Numbered from the stretch's first letter, positions 1-7,051 are shown. The stretch: 38,769 nt of DNA from an uncultured Candidatus Saccharibacteria bacterium (GCA_946404545.1 CAMJDZ010000006.1:1-38769); one strand, 5' to 3'. A program made the numbers and translations. Notes: generated by a model not told the origin, from the sequence alone.

Positions 1-1
1 A

Positions 2-85
2 TGGTGCCCGAGACTGGACTCGAACCAGCACGCCGAAGGCATATGCTCCTAAGGCATACGTGTATACCAATTTCACCACTCGGGC
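2..85 (-). tRNA. tRNA-Leu (anticodon UAG)
   Basis: Read on the minus strand this folds as a full class II tRNA. It has a 7-bp acceptor stem (GCCCGAG/CTCGGGC), a D arm, an anticodon stem TATGC/GCATA with loop CTTAGGA (anticodon TAG), an extra variable arm with a TTCG turn, and a T arm with loop TTCGAGT. The 3' CCA is encoded. The long variable arm plus the TAG anticodon indicates leucine. Confidence 0.96.
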
Positions 86-93
86 ATGACAAA

Positions 94-102
94 ATTATAG
101 CA
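94..102 (-). promoter_or_regulatory. Extended -10 promoter of tRNA-Leu
   Basis: On the minus strand this reads TGC-TATAAT. The hexamer is at 94-99, so transcription should start near 87, one or two bases before the mature tRNA. Confidence 0.7.
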
Positions 103-129
103 AAAAGCCGGCAAAAATCATAATAGTTA

Positions 130-138
130 TGCTAAAAT
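130..138 (+). promoter_or_regulatory. Extended -10 promoter of the FAD oxidase gene
   Basis: TGC-TAAAAT, hexamer at 133-138, gives a predicted start near 145 and a leader of about 20 nt carrying the AAAGGGTGG ribosome site. It is divergent from the tRNA-Leu promoter 31 bp away. Confidence 0.65.
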
Positions 139-164
139 AAATAACAGATGTTAAAGGGTGGTTT

Positions 165-1763
165 ATGAATCGCATTGCGATCTATCTGAACAAATGTTTG
201 GACGGTGTTGTTTATTCGGCGCCGGGTATTTTGGATGACTATGCGACCGACCGCTCGCTTCTCAAAATTCATCCACGCGTGGTGGCTTTGCCGGAAAATA
301 CAATGGACTTGCGCCGCCTCGTGCGTTTTTCGCATCAGCTACATCAGAAGAAAATTAATCTCCCAATCACTATGCGCGGATCTGGCCATAGTAAGACCGG
401 CTCGGATATCGGTAGCGGCATCGTCGTGTCGACCGAGCGCATGAACGCGATTCAAGAAGTTGATATTCGTCAGCGCCTCGTACGCGTGCAATGCGGCGTA
501 CGCCTTGGCGAGCTCAAAAAAGCCCTCAGCCTCTGTGGTCTTGATTTACCAGTCATGGGTAATCCGTTCGAAACGATTGGCGGCCTGATTGCAAAGGCGG
601 CGAGCGCCAGCAACAATACCGATCCAGGCACAATTAGCGACTTTATCGACCGCGTAGAGGTTGTTTTGAGCGACGGTAGTGTGGCGGAATTCCGCGCTTT
701 GTCGCATCATTTTGCGCGCCGCATGACAGTTGGCGACAAGTTTGAGAATGAGATTTATGCGAAAATTTCTGATTTGATTGAAGAGGAAAGTGACTCGGTT
801 GGCAAGATTATTGATAACAAGCTGAATCGTTTTGGCTATTCTGGCCTCGGCAGCGTGAAGCAAAAGCACAGCTTCAGCCTCGTGCCGCTCATCTGCGGTT
901 CTGAAGGCACGCTCGGCATTGTTTCTGAGGTGATTTTACGCGTCGAACCAGTCTTTGAGAGCCCAGACTACGTCGCAATCCCATGCAAGACCGCCACGAT
1001 TTACAAGTCCGTCTGCACGGAGCTCAAGCGCCTTCGCTTTACGGATATCATCGTCTACGATACGGAGCTATTTAACGAAGTCGAAACGACCGGCAAATTC
1101 AGCCGCTTCTTCCGCAAGGTTTCCGATGACGGTTTCCTCGTGGTTGCAAACGCCAAGGATGACTCATTGCGCGATCGCAAACGCAAGTTTACTAAGCTTC
1201 GCCGCGTGTTGCCAGATAGCATTTCGATTATTCGCCAGGACGAGAGCAACGAACGCGACTTTATCGAGCTCGACCGTATCCTTGACGCCTATTTGAACGA
1301 TAGCGCTGCCGGCTCTTATCATTTGCCGCTCGTGGATGGCGTCTATATTCCGCCAGCCAACCAGGTCGAATTCTTCAATAAACTCAATGATCTTTCAAAG
1401 GAACTAAAACTCAAGCTTGCTATCTTTGGCTCAGCCGACTTTAATACTTTCTCGGTCCGCCCGGGTTTCAAGCCTTCCACGGCCGAAGGTCGCAAGGAGA
1501 TCATTCGCTTCCTTACCTCTTATCTGAAACTCATTTCGTCCGTCGAAGGTTACCCGTGCGGCGAGGCGCCAGAAGGCCGCTTCATGGCGATTTTTGCTAA
1601 GAAATTTGAAGATGAACGCACGCTCGACCTCTATCGCCGTATCAAGGAAATCTTCGATCCGAATGGCATTTTGAATCCAGGTATCAAGCACGAAACTGAC
1701 GTTCATAACACGCTCAAGCATTTCCGCAGCGACTACAACCAGGGCATCGAAGAAAAGGAATAA
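165..1763 (+). CDS. FAD-binding oxidoreductase, GlcD/vanillyl-alcohol-oxidase type
   Basis: This 532-residue protein has the layout of FAD-linked oxidases such as glycolate oxidase GlcD or D-lactate dehydrogenase. The N-terminal FAD-binding domain (about 35-260) has the loop RGSGHSKTG (71-79), GGLIAKAAS (139-147) and GSEGTLGI (245-252), which contact flavin in this family. A C-terminal FAD-oxidase domain follows and ends in DPNGILNPGIKHE, the usual closing motif. There is no signal peptide or membrane helix, so it should act in the cytoplasm or at the membrane surface, oxidising a 2-hydroxy acid or similar substrate. The substrate cannot be told from sequence. ATG 165 was chosen because AAAGGGTGG lies 6-11 nt upstream. 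It appears to be a single-gene transcript; trigger factor downstream has its own promoter. Confidence 0.85.
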   Translation: MNRIAIYLNKCLDGVVYSAPGILDDYATDRSLLKIHPRVVALPENTMDLRRLVRFSHQLHQKKINLPITMRGSGHSKTGSDIGSGIVVSTERMNAIQEVDIRQRLVRVQCGVRLGELKKALSLCGLDLPVMGNPFETIGGLIAKAASASNNTDPGTISDFIDRVEVVLSDGSVAEFRALSHHFARRMTVGDKFENEIYAKISDLIEEESDSVGKIIDNKLNRFGYSGLGSVKQKHSFSLVPLICGSEGTLGIVSEVILRVEPVFESPDYVAIPCKTATIYKSVCTELKRLRFTDIIVYDTELFNEVETTGKFSRFFRKVSDDGFLVVANAKDDSLRDRKRKFTKLRRVLPDSISIIRQDESNERDFIELDRILDAYLNDSAAGSYHLPLVDGVYIPPANQVEFFNKLNDLSKELKLKLAIFGSADFNTFSVRPGFKPSTAEGRKEIIRFLTSYLKLISSVEGYPCGEAPEGRFMAIFAKKFEDERTLDLYRRIKEIFDPNGILNPGIKHETDVHNTLKHFRSDYNQGIEEKE

Positions 1764-1791
1764 GCTAACGGTTGGGGTTTTTCTCTGTTCG

Positions 1792-1800
1792 TGGTATAAT
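1792..1800 (+). promoter_or_regulatory. Extended -10 promoter of tig, leaderless
   Basis: TGG-TATAAT with the hexamer at 1795-1800. Only 7 nt separate it from the ATG at 1808, so the predicted start of transcription coincides with the start codon and no Shine-Dalgarno site is possible. Confidence 0.75.
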
Positions 1801-1807
1801 TTACCCC

Positions 1808-3088
1808 ATGAAATTTACTACTACTAAGCAGAAAAGCTCTGTGTCCTTCGATGTGGAGTTTGTGAGCGCAGATTTTGAGCCAGCCCGCCTCAAGGCACTT
1901 AGCCGTCTCGCGCGCAATGTCAAAATTCCGGGCTTCCGCAACGGTAAGGCTCCTGCCAGCAAAGTTGAGAGTCACGTTGATCCAAATGAATTAGCAATGA
2001 CCACCTTGGATATTCTCGTCCGCGAGGCTATTCCAAAGATTTATGATGAAGCAAAGGTGCAGCCACTTTCCGCGCCTCATGTCGACATCAAGAAATTTGT
2101 TCCTGGCGAAATGGCAGAGGTTACGATTTCTTCCGATATTATGCCAGAGGTCAAGCTTCCAGACTACAAGAAGCTCAAGGCTAAGTATGTCGCACCAAAG
2201 GTTGCCGAAAAAGATATCGACGATGTCTTGAAGCGTATCGCTGAGAGCCTTGCTGAAACCAAGGCCGTCAAGCGCGCCGCCAAAATGGGTGACGAAGTTA
2301 TTATCGACTTCAAGGGCAAGAAAGATGATGTCGCCTTTGAGGGCGGCTCCGCCAAAGATTTCAAACTCAAGCTCGGCTCCGGCCAGTTTATTCCTGGCTT
2401 CGAAGAGGGTGTTGCTGGCCACGAAGTTGGCGACAAATTTGAGCTTAAGCTCAAGTTCCCAAAGGATTACCACGCAAAGGATCTCGCTGGTGCCGATACG
2501 GTCTTTGAGGTTCTTTTGAAGCAGGTCAACGAAGTCACGGTTCCAGAGATTGACGACAAGCTCGCCAAGAAGACTGGTGCTTTTCCAACCCTCAAAGAGC
2601 TTCGTGCTGATATTAAGCAGAATCTCGAATTGCAGGGCAAAGACAATGCTGATCGCGAATTCAAGGACGCAATGCTCGATGAGCTCGTAAAGGGTTCCAA
2701 GACGGTTGCTCCAGAAGAGCTCGTAAAGGAGCAGGCTGAGGCAATCAAGCAGGATATGCTTCGCAATATTGAGGCTCGTGGCGCTAAGCTCGAGGATTAC
2801 CTCAAGCAGGTCAAGCAGACCGAAGAACAGTGGCTCAAAGAGGTCCATGATGCTGCTGAACAGCGCGTTATCGGCCACCTCGTCGTCGCAAAGCTTGGCG
2901 ATGAGCTCAAGATTGAAGTTACTGAGGAAGAGATTCTCGACCAAATCGACGGCCTCCGCGAAATGTACAAGAAGGACCCTCATATGCTCAAGGAGCTCGA
3001 GGATGAAAAGACTTCTGTTGCGATTCGCAACCGCCTCCGCATCAACAAGACGATGGAAAAACTTGCTCAGCTTAACGGCAAGAAATAA
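1808..3088 (+). CDS. tig: Trigger factor, ribosome-associated chaperone and peptidyl-prolyl isomerase
   Basis: A 426-residue trigger factor of normal length. The N-terminal ribosome-binding domain carries the signature GFRNGKAP (42-49), which docks on uL23 at the exit tunnel. An FKBP-type isomerase domain follows (about 160-240; GDEVIIDFKGK, LGSGQFIPGFEEGV), then a helical C-terminal chaperone domain. It shields nascent chains in the cytosol. A longer frame open from 1772 would start upstream of the -10 box, so it is not used; ATG 1808 gives the canonical N-terminus MKFTTTKQ. The mRNA is predicted to be leaderless. A strong terminator follows at once, so this is a single-gene unit. Confidence 0.97.
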   Translation: MKFTTTKQKSSVSFDVEFVSADFEPARLKALSRLARNVKIPGFRNGKAPASKVESHVDPNELAMTTLDILVREAIPKIYDEAKVQPLSAPHVDIKKFVPGEMAEVTISSDIMPEVKLPDYKKLKAKYVAPKVAEKDIDDVLKRIAESLAETKAVKRAAKMGDEVIIDFKGKKDDVAFEGGSAKDFKLKLGSGQFIPGFEEGVAGHEVGDKFELKLKFPKDYHAKDLAGADTVFEVLLKQVNEVTVPEIDDKLAKKTGAFPTLKELRADIKQNLELQGKDNADREFKDAMLDELVKGSKTVAPEELVKEQAEAIKQDMLRNIEARGAKLEDYLKQVKQTEEQWLKEVHDAAEQRVIGHLVVAKLGDELKIEVTEEEILDQIDGLREMYKKDPHMLKELEDEKTSVAIRNRLRINKTMEKLAQLNGKK

Positions 3089-3096
3089 AATCCCCT

Positions 3097-3126
3097 AAAA
3101 CCGCCCCTTAACGGGGGTGGTTTTTT
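3097..3126 (+). terminator. Intrinsic terminator of tig
   Basis: Hairpin AACCGCCCC/GGGGGTGGTT, 9 bp with one G-U pair, followed by TTTTTT. The T-tract runs directly into the TGC-TAAAAT promoter of the next gene. Confidence 0.85.
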
Positions 3127-3127
3127 G

Positions 3128-3136
3128 TGCTAAAAT
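3128..3136 (+). promoter_or_regulatory. Extended -10 promoter of the first small cassette gene
   Basis: TGC-TAAAAT, hexamer 3131-3136, abutting the tig terminator. The predicted start near 3143 puts ACCTTACAAAAATAC (3148-3162) at the 5' end of the mRNA. Confidence 0.65.
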
Positions 3137-3184
3137 TTTCTCACTGCACCTTACAAAAATACGTTCGAAATGGAGGTGGTAATC

Positions 3185-3532
3185 ATGGGTGTAAGTTACA
3201 GATATCCGTCACCGTTGGAAGATTGGTATTTTCACTGTCCCGAAGATGCTTACGAGGACGCACGCGATTGCGAGCCGGGAGTTCTTCCTGATTTGTTGCG
3301 CGAGTGTATAGACCTTGGCAGTTCTCATTTGGTTGCATCTGGCGGCCCTACCAAGGAGTATCAATATGTCCTCAGGGCGCCATCGCTTGAATGCGACATC
3401 ATTATCCAGAAGTGGATCAAGGCGAACAGCGTTTGTTTTCTTGAGGGAATATACGGAGACAATTCTAGCATCGAACGCCGCGTCCAGCTGGTTGTGACGA
3501 ACAGAGGAAAAACCATCTACCTCATAGAGTAG
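3185..3532 (+). CDS. Small protein of unknown function, cassette paralogue 1
   Basis: A 115-residue, mildly acidic soluble protein with no signal peptide or membrane segment; I do not recognise a family. The start is ATG 3185, because GGAGGTGG (3172-3179) sits about 6 nt upstream; the frame opens earlier at 3170 inside that site. The centre (YQYVLRAPSLE) and the C-terminal strand pair ending in GKTIYLIE resemble the next two genes (LQYTFKEPPYLD and VEWVLESPFYDE; GEIYQI and GKTLYIC), so the three look like diverged paralogues. Its mRNA begins with the same 15-nt element as paralogue 2. It forms a self-contained promoter-gene-terminator unit. Confidence 0.75.
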   Translation: MGVSYRYPSPLEDWYFHCPEDAYEDARDCEPGVLPDLLRECIDLGSSHLVASGGPTKEYQYVLRAPSLECDIIIQKWIKANSVCFLEGIYGDNSSIERRVQLVVTNRGKTIYLIE

Positions 3533-3537
3533 AACGG

Positions 3538-3561
3538 GCCCGCTTTTGGAGCGGGCTTTTT
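3538..3561 (+). terminator. Intrinsic terminator of cassette gene 1
   Basis: GCCCGCT-TTTGG-AGCGGGC hairpin followed by TTTTT. Confidence 0.9.
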
Positions 3562-3573
3562 GTTGCCTCACCC
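3555..3573 (+). repeat. Cassette-boundary direct repeat, copy 1
   Basis: GCTTTTTGTTGCCTCACCC occurs here and again exactly 500 bp downstream at 4055-4073. It joins the terminator T-tract of one small gene to the promoter of the next. The similarity continues weakly through a TTGACATTTT -35 region into the TGCTATAAT box, marking the cassette as a duplicated unit. Confidence 0.8.
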
Positions 3574-3582
3574 ATGTCTATA

Positions 3583-3611
3583 TTGACATTTTATCGCGCT
3601 TGTGCTATAAT
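3583..3611 (+). promoter_or_regulatory. Promoter of cassette gene 2 (TTGACA-17-TATAAT)
   Basis: Consensus -35 TTGACA (3583-3588), 17-bp spacer ending in TGC, -10 TATAAT (3606-3611). The predicted start is near 3618, just before the repeated leader element at 3621-3635. Confidence 0.9.
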
Positions 3612-3654
3612 ATAAATAGTACCTTACAAAAATACTTCAAAGGGGGCGAATAAT

Positions 3655-4026
3655 ATGTCGAAGTATGTAATCAAATCATTGGATAAGTTGTGCTCATGGA
3701 GCATCTTGGCGCCAGGCTCGAAGTTTAAATCTAGCCTGATTATGGTAGAAGCCGTCAGATCGTTTATGGATAATTCAGAAATCTGTAGTTATATCGATTT
3801 TCCCTCTCCTACGATGAACGTTCCGCCGCAAGTTATTCTCCAGTATACATTCAAAGAGCCGCCGTACCTTGACGGCGATAGAGATTTCACCGATTATGTC
3901 GATCAATACGAAACTACGATCGAACGTATCGTAAACTGCGGCGGTGGGGCATTTATGCTCCTTGCGCTTGACGCAGGGTACCAGTTCTTTTATAAGGACG
4001 GAGAAATCTATCAGATAGCAGCTTGA
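3655..4026 (+). CDS. Small protein of unknown function, cassette paralogue 2
   Basis: A 123-residue soluble protein without a recognised domain. The best internal match is to the third cassette protein: an LQYTFKEPPYLDGD centre, then a C-terminal block RIVNCGGGAFMLLAL followed by two short strands and GEIYQI. Paralogue 3 has KVISCGVFIFIAT and GKTLYIC at the same places. ATG 3655 follows AAAGGGGGC with 6-8 nt spacing. It has its own near-consensus promoter and terminator, so expression should be strong and independent of its neighbours. Function unknown; the CG pair is shared only with paralogue 3. Confidence 0.75.
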   Translation: MSKYVIKSLDKLCSWSILAPGSKFKSSLIMVEAVRSFMDNSEICSYIDFPSPTMNVPPQVILQYTFKEPPYLDGDRDFTDYVDQYETTIERIVNCGGGAFMLLALDAGYQFFYKDGEIYQIAA

Positions 4027-4037
4027 AAATGATTTTT

Positions 4038-4061
4038 GCCCACCGTAACGGTGGGCTTTTT
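4038..4061 (+). terminator. Intrinsic terminator of cassette gene 2
   Basis: GCCCACC-GTAAC-GGTGGGC hairpin followed by TTTTT. Confidence 0.9.
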
Positions 4062-4073
4062 GTTGCCTCACCC
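4055..4073 (+). repeat. Cassette-boundary direct repeat, copy 2
   Basis: Second copy of GCTTTTTGTTGCCTCACCC, 500 bp after copy 1, in the same position between a terminator stem and the next TTGACA promoter. Confidence 0.8.
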
Positions 4074-4083
4074 CCTGTCATGA

Positions 4084-4112
4084 TTGACATTTTGGCATAA
4101 GTGTGCTATAAT
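4084..4112 (+). promoter_or_regulatory. Promoter of cassette gene 3 (TTGACA-17-TATAAT)
   Basis: Consensus TTGACA (4084-4089), 17-bp spacer ending in TGC, TATAAT (4107-4112). This is one of the strongest-looking promoters in the window. Confidence 0.9.
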
Positions 4113-4159
4113 AGTATTCATGTACATTTAGAATATTTTAGCTCGAAGGGGGTATCAAA

Positions 4160-4516
4160 ATGAAAGCTAAAAAAAGAGTAGCAATAAAAGCAGATGATTG
4201 GTGTGTGAGGTTAAAAGACCAGAAGTTTGAAAACCATGAGATGAATCTGGAGGTCAAACTCTTTATCGCATCCGCCAAGAATGGCGAAAACCTCATTATT
4301 GAAGGTGACGATGTGGTCGTCGAATGGGTGCTCGAGTCTCCGTTCTATGACGAAGAACCAAGCGGGCTCATTCTTGATCCTGAAATCTCGAACGAGAATC
4401 ACTTCTCAGCAACGCTCAATAAGGTTATTTCGTGCGGTGTATTCATCTTCATCGCGACCCACAAAGGCAAAGAAGTTCAGCTCGTTTTGGACGGAAAAAC
4501 TCTGTATATTTGCTAA
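4160..4516 (+). CDS. Small protein of unknown function, cassette paralogue 3
   Basis: A 118-residue soluble protein with a Lys-rich N-terminus (MKAKKRVAIK) and alternating short beta strands. It matches paralogue 2 in the centre (VVEWVLESPFYDEE) and near the C-terminus (KVISCGVFIFIAT, then VQLVLDGKTLYIC). ATG 4160 follows AAGGGGGTATCAAA, a strong ribosome site. The gene is a complete promoter-gene-terminator unit. I recognise no family; the tandem copies suggest recent duplication with fast divergence, as seen for surface, immunity or effector-like small proteins, but nothing here proves such a role. Confidence 0.75.
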   Translation: MKAKKRVAIKADDWCVRLKDQKFENHEMNLEVKLFIASAKNGENLIIEGDDVVVEWVLESPFYDEEPSGLILDPEISNENHFSATLNKVISCGVFIFIATHKGKEVQLVLDGKTLYIC

Positions 4517-4520
4517 CGAA

Positions 4521-4543
4521 AGCCCGCATGTCGCGGGCTTTTT
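4521..4543 (+). terminator. Terminator between convergent small genes
   Basis: AGCCCGC-ATGTC-GCGGGCT hairpin followed by TTTT on the plus strand. On the minus strand the hairpin lies just past the stop of the 66-residue gene and is followed by only a few T residues, so it is mainly a plus-strand terminator. Confidence 0.85.
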
Positions 4544-4743
4544 CATTGCTTTTTGGCGAGATGCCAATGGTTGCCATATTCACATTTATAGGTCGTCAGG
4601 GAATTGACAGGCAGGCCATGCTCGTATTCGACGAGACGCGCCGAGGCTTCGGCGGTTTCTTCGTCCGGATAGCAAATCTTGTGTTTGTCTCCGACCCAGC
4701 ATTTCTCTGGCTCGTATGGCTGCGGTTTATTCGCGCGCGACAT
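4543..4743 (-). CDS. Small putative zinc-binding protein (66 aa)
   Basis: The 66-residue product has a Cys near residue 15, another at about 24 (KICYPDEETAEASA) and a C-terminal YKCEYGNHWHLAKK. The pattern of a Cys, then a helix rich in E/A/R, then YxC.xGxxWHL is common in small zinc-ribbon-like proteins of Actinobacteria and their phages. It probably folds around one metal ion; a specific function is unknown. On the minus strand it has its own TGG-CATAAT promoter, an AAAGGA ribosome site and an ATG at 4741-4743. A long plus-strand frame overlaps it but lacks any start signal here. It is divergent from another Cys-rich metal-binding gene. Confidence 0.75.
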   Translation of the reverse strand: MSRANKPQPYEPEKCWVGDKHKICYPDEETAEASARLVEYEHGLPVNSLTTYKCEYGNHWHLAKKQ

Positions 4744-4765
4744 TTGGCTGTCCTTTCATCCTATA

Positions 4766-4774
4766 ATTATGCCA
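4766..4774 (-). promoter_or_regulatory. Extended -10 promoter of the 66-aa zinc protein
   Basis: Minus strand TGG-CATAAT, hexamer at 4766-4771. The leader of about 15-20 nt includes AAAGGA. Confidence 0.6.
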
Positions 4775-4797
4775 CACTTTGCGAAGCGACGAAATCA

Positions 4798-4806
4798 TGT
4801 TATGAT
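4798..4806 (+). promoter_or_regulatory. Extended -10 promoter of the YkgJ-like gene
   Basis: TGT-TATGAT, hexamer 4801-4806, predicted start near 4813. Divergent from the promoter at 4766-4774. Confidence 0.55.
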
Positions 4807-4833
4807 ATAAGCATTCTAGCCGAAAGGATGGTG

Positions 4834-5421
4834 ATGTTCATGGGAGAACAGCCAGGGAAGAAACCCAAAGAAAGTAATACTGCGTTCGGAGTAAGTTACG
4901 AAGAGTATTTAAAAAGGAAAAGAAAAAACCAAGCACGAATCTATAGGCATTACGACAAGGACTACAGCAATCCCGAGCTGCAATTTCCTGAGCTTTGCGC
5001 GGAATGTGGCGGAAGCTGCTGTAAAAACTGCGGTTGTACGTTCAGTCCGGACGATTTCGAGGATTTATCCTTTGATAGTCTGAAGGCCGAAATCGAGAAA
5101 GGCTATATTGCGATTGATGCAGTAGATGGAGACCAGTTCGCCATAGCCGGCATCTACAAAATATTGCGGGTACGCAATGTTGGCGAGCCAGTCTATGGCG
5201 GAAGGAGGGGCGGACCTTGCGTTCTGCTCGCCGAGAATGGTTGCAAGCTGGACTTCGAGCATCGTCCTGCTGGCGGCAAATTGATGGTGCCGGCGGAGGC
5301 GACGTATTGTCCGACGTACTATCACACCGATCAAGCCATTCGCGAATGGTCGAAGTATCAAGAGGTACTCGACCGACTTGCTGGTTATTTCTACGAAAAA
5401 GAAATCGAATGCACATTGTAA
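4834..5421 (+). CDS. YkgJ-like Cys-cluster (zinc/iron-chelating) protein
   Basis: This 195-residue protein has the cysteine cluster CAECGGSCCKNCGC early in the chain and further Cys in GGPCVLLAENGCKL and EATYCPTYY. This is the usual distribution in the YkgJ/UPF0153 putative zinc- or iron-chelating family, where the cysteines bind a metal and the function is unsettled. The frame is open back to 4432 but the promoter at 4801-4806 rules that out. ATG 4834 is preferred (AAAGGA at 4823-4828); ATG 4840 is a close alternative. The N-terminus is Lys-rich and soluble. It is convergent with the methyltransferase gene, sharing a bidirectional terminator. Confidence 0.8.
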   Translation: MFMGEQPGKKPKESNTAFGVSYEEYLKRKRKNQARIYRHYDKDYSNPELQFPELCAECGGSCCKNCGCTFSPDDFEDLSFDSLKAEIEKGYIAIDAVDGDQFAIAGIYKILRVRNVGEPVYGGRRGGPCVLLAENGCKLDFEHRPAGGKLMVPAEATYCPTYYHTDQAIREWSKYQEVLDRLAGYFYEKEIECTL

Positions 5422-5451
5422 AAACAGCCGCCCTATTCAGGGCGGCGTTTT
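5421..5451. terminator. Bidirectional terminator overlapping the end of a coding region
   Basis: Perfect 8-bp hairpin GCCGCCCT-ATTC-AGGGCGGC (5427-5446) with AAAA before and TTTT after, so it can act on both strands. On the minus strand the hairpin lies inside the last codons of the methyltransferase and encodes its end (RRPE-stop). Confidence 0.85.
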
Positions 5452-5984
5452 AATTCTAAGAGGACCGTTGGCACGGCTGGCGGCGGCGTGAAGTATTCCG
5501 GCTTCATTGGCAGTCGGATACGTGGCGCGTAGTGCACGAAAAGCTGTTTGCCGAGTTGTGAGGTATAGTGGCGGTCGTTATTGAGGAGTTTAAGCGCGAA
5601 TTGCTTCTGAAGAATTAGATAAATTGCTGTCGGTGGATTCTCGGCCTCATCGAGCTTATGAAGAATCGCGGAGCTGAGATGGAATGGCGGGTTCGTAAAA
5701 ATTTTATATTCGCCTGCTGGCAGCTCCATCTCGAGGAAATCTTTCTCGACAATCTGGACATTTTCGCACTTCGCGACGTTTCTGCGGAGTTTTTCGGCGG
5801 TCTCGTGATCCGGTTCGATGGCAATTACTTGTTTACAGCGGCGGCTGAGCGCGGCGGTAATCACGCCAGAGCCAGCGCCGATATCGAGCACAGTATCGCG
5901 CTTCCTGATGTTGCTATGGCCAATCAAAAATCCTGCGAGTTTTGGCCCGCGTAGGAAATGCTGAGAGAGCTGGTATTTACGCAT
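5433..5984 (-). CDS. Short rRNA adenine methyltransferase of the KsgA/Erm family
   Basis: A 183-residue SAM-dependent methyltransferase. It opens with QLSQHFL, the Erm/KsgA N-terminal signature, then the SAM-binding loop VLDIGAGSG, the acidic end of strand 2 (IAIEPD), motif IV NPPFHLSSAI (catalytic Asn with aromatic Phe) and a closing FTPPPAVPTVLLEL segment. The family modifies N6 of adenines in small-subunit (KsgA) or 23S (Erm) rRNA. At about 180 residues it lacks most of the C-terminal helical domain found in both groups (about 245-270 residues), so its target is uncertain. ATG 5984 lies inside the end of the upstream methyltransferase gene (8-nt overlap), implying translational coupling. 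NPPF rather than NLPY leans toward the Erm-like side. Confidence 0.8.
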   Translation of the reverse strand: MRKYQLSQHFLRGPKLAGFLIGHSNIRKRDTVLDIGAGSGVITAALSRRCKQVIAIEPDHETAEKLRRNVAKCENVQIVEKDFLEMELPAGEYKIFTNPPFHLSSAILHKLDEAENPPTAIYLILQKQFALKLLNNDRHYTSQLGKQLFVHYAPRIRLPMKPEYFTPPPAVPTVLLELKRRPE

Positions 5985-6519
5985 CTGACAAAAGCCCCAA
6001 GCGGCGCACTGCTTCATACATCGCGATAGCGGAAGCGCAGCCAACGTTAATTGAGCGCGTCGAGCCGAGCTGCTCGATATAAAATGCCTGGTCGGCCGCG
6101 TCGAGTAGCTCCTGCGAAATGCCATCCGATTCGGAACCGAATACGAGGATAGAATTTGGCACGAGTTTTACGCCTGCGAGCGGCTTGGATTCCGGGCGAT
6201 TGTTATCGACGGCAACAACTTTCATGCCGCGTGCATGGGCGTCGGCAATAAATTCCTCAACGGTAGCAAAATGATCGATATGAAGGTATTTGTCGGTCAC
6301 CATTGCACCGCGGCGATTGTATTTGCGCTTGCCGATAATATGCACGCGCGAAACATTAAACGCGTTCGCATTACGGACGACGGTGCCGATATTGAAATCA
6401 TGCGCCAAGTTTTCGATAGCGATTTCCAGCGGAATGCGAGACTTATCGAGCTCGGCGACAATCTCCTCGTTTGGGAGGCCTTTGAATTTATCGATTAGAT
6501 TTCTTGTGTCGTTTTCCAT
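5977..6519 (-). CDS. SpoU/TrmH-family RNA 2'-O-methyltransferase
   Basis: This 180-residue SPOUT-fold protein carries the three family motifs: FNIGTVVRNANAF with the catalytic Arg, LVFGSESDGIS, and STRSINVGCASAIAMYE, which form the knotted SAM site of a dimer. It should methylate the 2'-OH of a ribose in tRNA or rRNA; the exact site cannot be assigned. There is no N-terminal substrate-binding extension, so it resembles the minimal TrmL/TrmH type. It is the middle gene of a minus-strand operon, starting inside the end of the YgjV-like gene (32-nt overlap) and ending inside the KsgA/Erm-type gene. Two RNA methyltransferases in one operon point to an RNA-modification unit. Confidence 0.9.
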   Translation of the reverse strand: MENDTRNLIDKFKGLPNEEIVAELDKSRIPLEIAIENLAHDFNIGTVVRNANAFNVSRVHIIGKRKYNRRGAMVTDKYLHIDHFATVEEFIADAHARGMKVVAVDNNRPESKPLAGVKLVPNSILVFGSESDGISQELLDAADQAFYIEQLGSTRSINVGCASAIAMYEAVRRLGLLSDA

Positions 6520-7051
6520 TTTTGCTCTCTTTTAGGGCCTTCACGAAGCCATATACTGACGCGACGCATAGGACAGCCTCTAATACTACGCCAAAGAATG
6601 AACCGACGAAGCCGTTATAAATAATCCAGAGGATGCCGACCGGCACACCCATTGCCTTATAAACAAGCGTGTTCTTTTGCCATATGGAATAGGTGTAGGC
6701 GATTGTTGCGAAGACGGACATTAGACTTAAGAAACCATCATAGGTCGGGATAGTGACGGCGACGATTGCGACAGACGTAACAATGAGTACGACGATGTCG
6801 CGGGCGGTCATAGTCTTTGACTGACCATGGTATTTTTCGTCCCAAAGGGAGTAAATGGAGCGGAGTAAGGCAATCCCGCACATTGCGAGACCAGTCCAGG
6901 CGTGCAAAAAGATATACGCTAGGCTGTTTAGCAAGATCGCGACGATGCTGGCAATCAAAATGTTGCGACGCTTTTTGAACTGATAGCTAGCTATCAAGAC
7001 AAGATACATTAAAATGGTAAATATTTGTGATAAGACGTATTGAAAATCCAT
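6488..7051 (-). CDS. YgjV-like multi-pass inner membrane protein
   Basis: The 187-residue protein has about six hydrophobic segments (starting FTILMYLVLIASYQF, ILIASIVAILLNSLAYIFL, then IVVLIVTSVAIVAVTI and three more) and a basic C-terminal tail. The pattern of helices, GIALLRSIYSLWDEK and later GILWIIYNGFVGSFFG matches the YgjV family of unknown function. It is the first gene of the operon with two RNA methyltransferases. The ATG is 6 nt after a TGC-TAGAAT box, so its mRNA looks leaderless. Confidence 0.75.
   Translation of the reverse strand: MDFQYVLSQIFTILMYLVLIASYQFKKRRNILIASIVAILLNSLAYIFLHAWTGLAMCGIALLRSIYSLWDEKYHGQSKTMTARDIVVLIVTSVAIVAVTIPTYDGFLSLMSVFATIAYTYSIWQKNTLVYKAMGVPVGILWIIYNGFVGSFFGVVLEAVLCVASVYGFVKALKESKNGKRHKKSNR

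Noticed and set aside
1991-2983. A 330-residue minus-strand open frame inside tig
   Set aside because: It is the reverse shadow of tig, with no start signal and repetitive hydrophobic composition expected of a complement of K/E-rich codons.
4432-4833. A long plus-strand open frame extending the YkgJ-like gene upstream to 4432
   Set aside because: It crosses the terminator at 4521-4543 and covers the minus-strand zinc gene. The promoter at 4798-4806 and the ribosome site place the start at 4834 or 4840.
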